A stretch of 8,800 nucleotides of DNA from positions 1-8,800 of the forward strand of contig SLOW01000375.1 in assembly GCA_007132315.1 (NCBI GenBank), written 5' to 3'. Positions within the stretch are counted from its first letter, which is position 1. Each line of letters starts with the position of its first letter. Origin of the DNA: Opitutales bacterium (lineage in GTDB: Bacteria; Verrucomicrobiota; Verrucomicrobiia; Opitutales; T3Sed10-336). Made by a program: the position numbers and the translations under genes. Shown piece after piece: positions 5,415 to 8,800 of this stretch. Under the pieces are notes generated by a model. That model had not been told where the DNA came from and ran no database searches. It worked only from the letters and a program-made list of their open reading frames with translations.

Positions 5415-6860
5415 ATGAAGATCGTGCATGCCACCGGAGAGCTCTTTCCATACGTCAAAACCGGAGGGCTGGCGGACGCGGCGGGATCGATTGTTGAGAC
5501 GCTGGCCGAATACGGGCATCACGTGGCTGTCTTCCTGCCCGGCTACCGGACGGTGCTGGAACATCCCGATGCGTCCGCGGCCACTTCCGTCATGTCGATC
5601 GGGGTGGAACTGGGCGACGAATTTTTGTCCGGCGAAATCCTGGCGATCAAACCGCGGCCGAACCTAACGGTGTACCTGGTCCGGCGCGACGAGTATTTCG
5701 ACCGCCGCCATCCCTACGGGCGGCCGGGGCGGGATTACGACGACAACGCCCAGCGCTTTGTTTTCTTCGGCAAGGCCGTGGTGGAGAGCGTGATCCGGCT
5801 CGGTCTCAAACCGGACGTGGTACACTGCCACGATTGGCAAGCCGCGCTGATACCCCTGTTTTTGCGGATTGAAGAACGCAGGCGCGCCCTCGCCGTCGCC
5901 GGGAAGACGGTTCTGACGATCCACAATCTGGCGTTTCAGGGGATCTTTCCGCGCAAGACGTTCGCCCTGACCGGACTGCCGGACGAACTGCTGGGGATGG
6001 ACGGGCTGGAGTATTACGGGCAGATCAACATGCTGAAGGGCGGGATCCTGTTCGCGGACCGTCTGACCACCGTCAGCCACACCTACGCCCGGGAGATTCT
6101 GACGCCGGAGTTCGGTTGCGGATTGGAAGGGGTGCTCCAACTGAGGTCCGACGACTTGGTCAGTGTTTTAAACGGGATCAACCCGCATGTCTGGAATCCG
6201 GCGACCGACCGTCACCTGCCGGAAAACTACACCGCGGCGGACCGGGCGGGGAAAAAGGCGTGCCGACGGGCTCTGTTGCGGGAATGCGGCTTTGGGGAGG
6301 ATTTTGCCGGTCCGATTCTTGGGATGATCTGCCGTTTCACGGAGCAGAAAGGGATTCATCTGCTTCCCGGGACCGGAGATTTTTTCCAGGGCGACCGGGC
6401 CCGGCTGGTGGTTCTGGGGTCCGGCGCCCCGGAGTACGAGCGCGTCGTCCGGGAATGGGCGGCGGAGCGGCCGGAGGCGGTCCACGTGGCGTTCGGACTG
6501 GACGAAGTGCGAAGCCACCTTATCGAGGCGGGTTGCGATTTTTTCCTGATGCCGTCGATCTTCGAGCCGTGCGGTTTGAACCAGATGTACAGTCAGCGCT
6601 ACGGAACGGTGCCGGTGGTCAGCCGGGTTGGCGGCCTGGCCGACACCGTTACCGATGTGGATGCCGAGCCGGGCCAGGGAACCGGAATCCACTTCGAACC
6701 GGACGATGTGGACGCGCTGCGCGGGGCGCTGGAGCGGGCGGAAACCCTGTATCGCGACCGCAAGACTCTGAATACCGTCATCTCCCGCTGCATGAAGAAG
6801 GATTTCAGCTGGCGAACGGCGGTCCGCGCTTACGAGAGTCTCTATCGGGAAATCATTTAA
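5415..6860 (+). CDS. glgA: Glycogen synthase (ADP-glucose type, GT5)
   Basis: Retaining GT-B glucosyltransferase that adds glucose from ADP-glucose to the non-reducing end of alpha-1,4-glucan in glycogen synthesis. The 481 residues match the usual bacterial length of about 470-490. Seen: an N-terminal Rossmann domain starting MKIVHATGELFPYVKTGGLA with the ADP-glucose-binding KTGG (15-18); VHCHDWQAAL (136-145) and TIHNLAFQG (168-176); ILFADRLTTVSHTYA (211-225); VLNGI (251-255); then the second domain with RFTEQKG (R307, K312), GSG (336-338) and FEPCGLNQMYSQRYGTVPVV (383-402), carrying catalytic E384. All key residues are intact. The ATG at 5415 is preceded by GGAG only 2 nt away, a tight spacing, but the KIVHATGE opening fixes the start. 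No glgB/glgC/glgP neighbour is in the window, so it seems to stand outside a glg operon. ADP- rather than UDP-glucose is family knowledge. Confidence 0.97.
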   Translation: MKIVHATGELFPYVKTGGLADAAGSIVETLAEYGHHVAVFLPGYRTVLEHPDASAATSVMSIGVELGDEFLSGEILAIKPRPNLTVYLVRRDEYFDRRHPYGRPGRDYDDNAQRFVFFGKAVVESVIRLGLKPDVVHCHDWQAALIPLFLRIEERRRALAVAGKTVLTIHNLAFQGIFPRKTFALTGLPDELLGMDGLEYYGQINMLKGGILFADRLTTVSHTYAREILTPEFGCGLEGVLQLRSDDLVSVLNGINPHVWNPATDRHLPENYTAADRAGKKACRRALLRECGFGEDFAGPILGMICRFTEQKGIHLLPGTGDFFQGDRARLVVLGSGAPEYERVVREWAAERPEAVHVAFGLDEVRSHLIEAGCDFFLMPSIFEPCGLNQMYSQRYGTVPVVSRVGGLADTVTDVDAEPGQGTGIHFEPDDVDALRGALERAETLYRDRKTLNTVISRCMKKDFSWRTAVRAYESLYREII

Positions 6861-6929
6861 TCTTTACCTTATCACCTTAGATACTGTAAATAAGTTGACG
6901 CGAACCGGGTTTTGGGTCAGTTTATTCGG
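6861..6929 (+). other. Short AT-rich glgA-cysH spacer
   Basis: The 69-bp spacer is markedly AT-rich at 6858-6900 compared with both flanking genes and contains TTGACG (6895-6900), which could be a -35 element, but no good -10 lies at the right distance (TTTATT at 6921 is 20 bp away). There is no hairpin terminator for glgA. Separate transcription of cysH is possible but not shown. Confidence 0.3.
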
Positions 6930-7649
6930 ATGTTGACGGAGACCGAAGAGTTGGCCGAGGTGAATCGCGACCTGGAAGCGCGCGGTGCGGAAGATCGTGT
7001 CCGTTGGGCGGTCGAACGTTACGGAGAGCGTCTGGTTCTCAGCACGAGTTTCGGGATCCAGTCGGCGGTCATGCTGCATCTGGTGACGCGTATCGTGCCG
7101 GAAATTCCGGTTGTTTTCGTGGATACCGGTTACTTGTTTCCCGAAACGTACCGGTTCGCCGAGGAACTGACCAAGCGGCTGAACCTGAATCTGAAGAAAT
7201 ACCACTCGCTCCGCAGCGCGGCCGAGCAGGAGGCGCTTTTCGGCAAACTCTGGGAGCAGGGTGCGGAGGGCCTGGCGCAGTATAATTGGATGAACAAAGT
7301 GGAGCCGATGAACCGCGCCCTCCGGGAATTGGGAGCGGAGGCGTGGCTGGCCGGTCTGCGCCGTTCCCAGGCCAGCACTCGGGAGCATCTGCGGGTGGTC
7401 CAGGTGCAGAACAAGCTGCACAAGGTGCATCCGATCATCGATTGGAACGATCGCGATATCTACCGGTATCTGAAGGAGAACGGTTTGCCGTACCACCCGC
7501 TGTGGGAGAAGGATTACGTGTCGGTGGGCGACTGGCATTCCAGCGCGCCTCTGACCGCCGGTTTGAAGCCGGAGGAGACCCGGTTCAACGGCCTGAAACG
7601 CGAGTGCGGGCTGCACGAACTGTCCGGTCGGATCGATTTCCAGATCTGA
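6930..7649 (+). CDS. cysH: Phosphoadenylyl-sulfate (PAPS) reductase, thioredoxin-dependent
   Basis: Reduces PAPS to sulfite and PAP in assimilatory sulfate reduction in the cytosol. 239 residues, close to the E. coli enzyme. Seen: the PP-loop-like nucleotide site LSTSFGIQSAV (37-47), VDTGYLFPETYRFAEEL (64-80), NKVEPMNRAL (122-131), WLAGLRRSQASTR (139-151), HKVHPIIDW (164-172), YHPLW and YVSVGDWHS (196-204), and the C-terminal ECGLH with the catalytic C226. The iron-sulfur CC and CxxC pairs of plant/Pseudomonas-type APS reductases are absent: N-K-V-E-P stands where CC-x-x-R-K would be. That points to PAPS rather than APS. ATG 6930 is preferred; TTG 6912 would add six residues. No clear Shine-Dalgarno sequence. 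Other sulfate genes (cysN/D, cysI) are not nearby. The stop abuts that of nspC. Confidence 0.95.
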   Translation: MLTETEELAEVNRDLEARGAEDRVRWAVERYGERLVLSTSFGIQSAVMLHLVTRIVPEIPVVFVDTGYLFPETYRFAEELTKRLNLNLKKYHSLRSAAEQEALFGKLWEQGAEGLAQYNWMNKVEPMNRALRELGAEAWLAGLRRSQASTREHLRVVQVQNKLHKVHPIIDWNDRDIYRYLKENGLPYHPLWEKDYVSVGDWHSSAPLTAGLKPEETRFNGLKRECGLHELSGRIDFQI

Positions 7650-7652
7650 TCA
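7647..7652. other. Shared TGATCA palindrome holding the cysH and nspC stop codons
   Basis: TGA at 7647-7649 ends cysH on the plus strand, and the complement of TCA at 7650-7652 is the TGA ending nspC on the minus strand. The two convergent genes therefore have no spacer, and any termination must take place inside the other gene's coding region or rely on Rho or polymerase collision. Confidence 0.9.
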
Positions 7653-8789
7653 GGAGAGGCGCTGCTTGTAGTCTTCGTAGCCGAAGCGGCGCACGATTTC
7701 GGTGCGGCCTTCGTCCGGGCGGTGGATCGCGATGGAGGGGAGGGGAACGCCGTTGAAGGTCGTGTTCTTGACCATGGTGTAGTGCGCCATGTCGAGAAAG
7801 ACCAGGTGGTCTCCCTGTTTCAGCGGCTGGGGAAAGGAGTACTCGCCGATCACGTCGCCCGCCAGGCAGGTGGGGCCGCCCAGCCGGTAGCAATGGGGGT
7901 GTTCGCCGCGTTTTCCGGCGCCGTGTATTTCGGGGCGGTAGGGCATTTCCAGGACGTCGGGCATGTGTGCGGTGGCGGAGACGTCGAGAATGGCGTTGGG
8001 GCCGTCGTTCTCGACGATGTCGAGCACGGATGCGACCAGGAAACCGGTGTTCAGGGCGATTGCCTCACCGGGCTCCAGGTAAACCCGCACGTCGTGGCGC
8101 TTGCGGAAATCCTCCACCAGATCGCACAGCCGGTCGGTGTCGTAGTCGTCGCGGGTGATGTGGTGACCGCCTCCGAAATTGACCCAGCGCATGCCTTCCA
8201 AGTAGCGTCCGAACTTCTCTTCGAACACCTTGAGGGTGCGTTCGAGGGTGTCGCTGTTCTGTTCGCACATGGTGTGGAAGTGAAGGCCCTCCACGCCCGA
8301 AAGGTCCCGTCCTTCCAACGCCTCGGGCAGAATACCGAGACGGGAGCCCGGGGCACAGGGGTCGTAGAGCGGGACTTCCACCTCGGAGTACCCCGGATTG
8401 ACGCGCAGCCCGCACGAAATTCGCCGAGGCGCGTCCATGACCACCGGTTTGAAGCTTTCCCACTGATTCAGGGAATTGAAGCTAAGGTGGTCGGCGTACT
8501 TGACCAGCTCAGCCATCTCGGCGGCCGAGAAGGCCGGCGAGCAGGCATGGACTTCGCCGCCGAATTCTTCCCTTCCCAGCCGGGCCTCGTACAGGCCGCT
8601 GGCGGTGGTGCCGTGGAGGTGGCGACGAATCGGCGGAAAAAGGCTGAACATGGCGAAACCTTTCAGGGCCAGCAGGATGGTGGCCCCGCTGCGGTTCTGA
8701 ACGTCGGCCAGGATCTTCAGGTTCCGCTCGAGCAACCCTTGGTGGAGCACGTAGCAGGGCGTGGAAATGGTATCGAAATCGAGATTCAT
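7650..8789 (-). CDS. nspC: Carboxynorspermidine/carboxyspermidine decarboxylase
   Basis: PLP-dependent alanine-racemase-fold decarboxylase that removes CO2 from carboxy(nor)spermidine to give norspermidine or spermidine, the last step of the route independent of S-adenosylmethionine decarboxylase. 379 residues, typical length. Seen: TPCYVLHQGLLERNL (10-24), the PLP-binding lysine K43 in LLALKGFAMFS, FNSLNQWE (104-111), CGLRVNPGYSEVE (126-138), LYDPCAPGSRLG (141-152), GLHFHTMCEQNS (168-179), WVNFGGGHH (202-210), EPGEAIALNTG (239-249), SATAHMPDVLEMPYRPE (271-287), and the active-site Cys in GGPTCLAGDVIG (C308, D312). All catalytic parts are intact. ATG 8789 gives the normal N-terminus MNLDFDTISTPCYVL; no Shine-Dalgarno sequence precedes it in the 11 bases left in the window. 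The usual partner, carboxynorspermidine synthase (lys9/casdh-like), would be expected upstream, beyond 8800, but cannot be seen. Confidence 0.96.
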   Translation of the reverse strand: MNLDFDTISTPCYVLHQGLLERNLKILADVQNRSGATILLALKGFAMFSLFPPIRRHLHGTTASGLYEARLGREEFGGEVHACSPAFSAAEMAELVKYADHLSFNSLNQWESFKPVVMDAPRRISCGLRVNPGYSEVEVPLYDPCAPGSRLGILPEALEGRDLSGVEGLHFHTMCEQNSDTLERTLKVFEEKFGRYLEGMRWVNFGGGHHITRDDYDTDRLCDLVEDFRKRHDVRVYLEPGEAIALNTGFLVASVLDIVENDGPNAILDVSATAHMPDVLEMPYRPEIHGAGKRGEHPHCYRLGGPTCLAGDVIGEYSFPQPLKQGDHLVFLDMAHYTMVKNTTFNGVPLPSIAIHRPDEGRTEIVRRFGYEDYKQRLS

Positions 8790-8800
8790 GGCAGCTGCTA

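Noticed and set aside
6864..7616. Minus-strand open frame of 250 codons opposite cysH
   Set aside because: Antisense shadow; the plus-strand CysH has the full set of family motifs including the catalytic ECGLH.
1..8800. Mobile elements, CRISPR arrays, defence islands, tRNA or rRNA genes
   Set aside because: No transposase or integrase, direct-repeat arrays, terminal repeats or tRNA-like folds were recognised; all complete genes look like housekeeping or metabolic genes.

Overview
This is a high-GC (roughly 60-65% by eye) bacterial chromosomal segment of ordinary gene density: nine protein-coding genes on both strands, eight complete and one cut by the left edge. I see no mobile element, CRISPR array, tRNA or rRNA. 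The gene mix (RecD2 helicase, a DUF1611/enolase-superfamily pair, bacterial GT5 glycogen synthase, PAPS reductase, carboxynorspermidine decarboxylase, single-pass membrane proteins with little known function), the high GC and the mostly weak Shine-Dalgarno sequences would fit a free-living Gram-negative bacterium. My best guess is a Verrucomicrobiota/PVC-type lineage, but this is an impression from protein character and not a proven assignment.

Layout. Left block, minus strand: a phosphoglycolate-phosphatase-like HAD hydrolase (1302-2003) followed 22 bp later by recD2 (1-1279, C-terminal part outside the window). Divergent from it, plus strand: dgcN (2104-3102) and dgcA (3099-4082), overlapping by ATGA, which together would acetylate D-glutamate and epimerise the product to the L form. 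A roughly 100-bp divergent spacer before dgcN carries a perfect 8-bp inverted repeat. Middle block, minus strand: a small membrane-anchored protein with a pseudopilin-like tail (4108-4479), a 375-bp AT-richer non-coding gap with two hairpins, and a membrane-anchored LysM protein (4855-5211). Right block: glgA (5415-6860, plus) and cysH (6930-7649, plus), the latter ending exactly where nspC (7650-8789, minus) ends, so that both stop codons lie in one TGATCA palindrome.

The genes serve separate jobs: DNA repair (recD2), possible repair-linked or general phosphatase work (HAD), D-amino-acid or muropeptide-derived D-Glu recovery (dgcNA), envelope functions (the two small anchored proteins), glycogen storage (glgA), assimilatory sulfate reduction (cysH) and the carboxynorspermidine route to polyamines (nspC). 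The most interesting items are the dgcN-dgcA pair with its hairpin-bearing leader, and the non-coding gap at 4480-4854, where one sequence reads as a terminator on one strand and as a perfect ribosome binding site with a 12-codon ORF on the other. I did not find convincing evidence for a wholly new multi-gene system.
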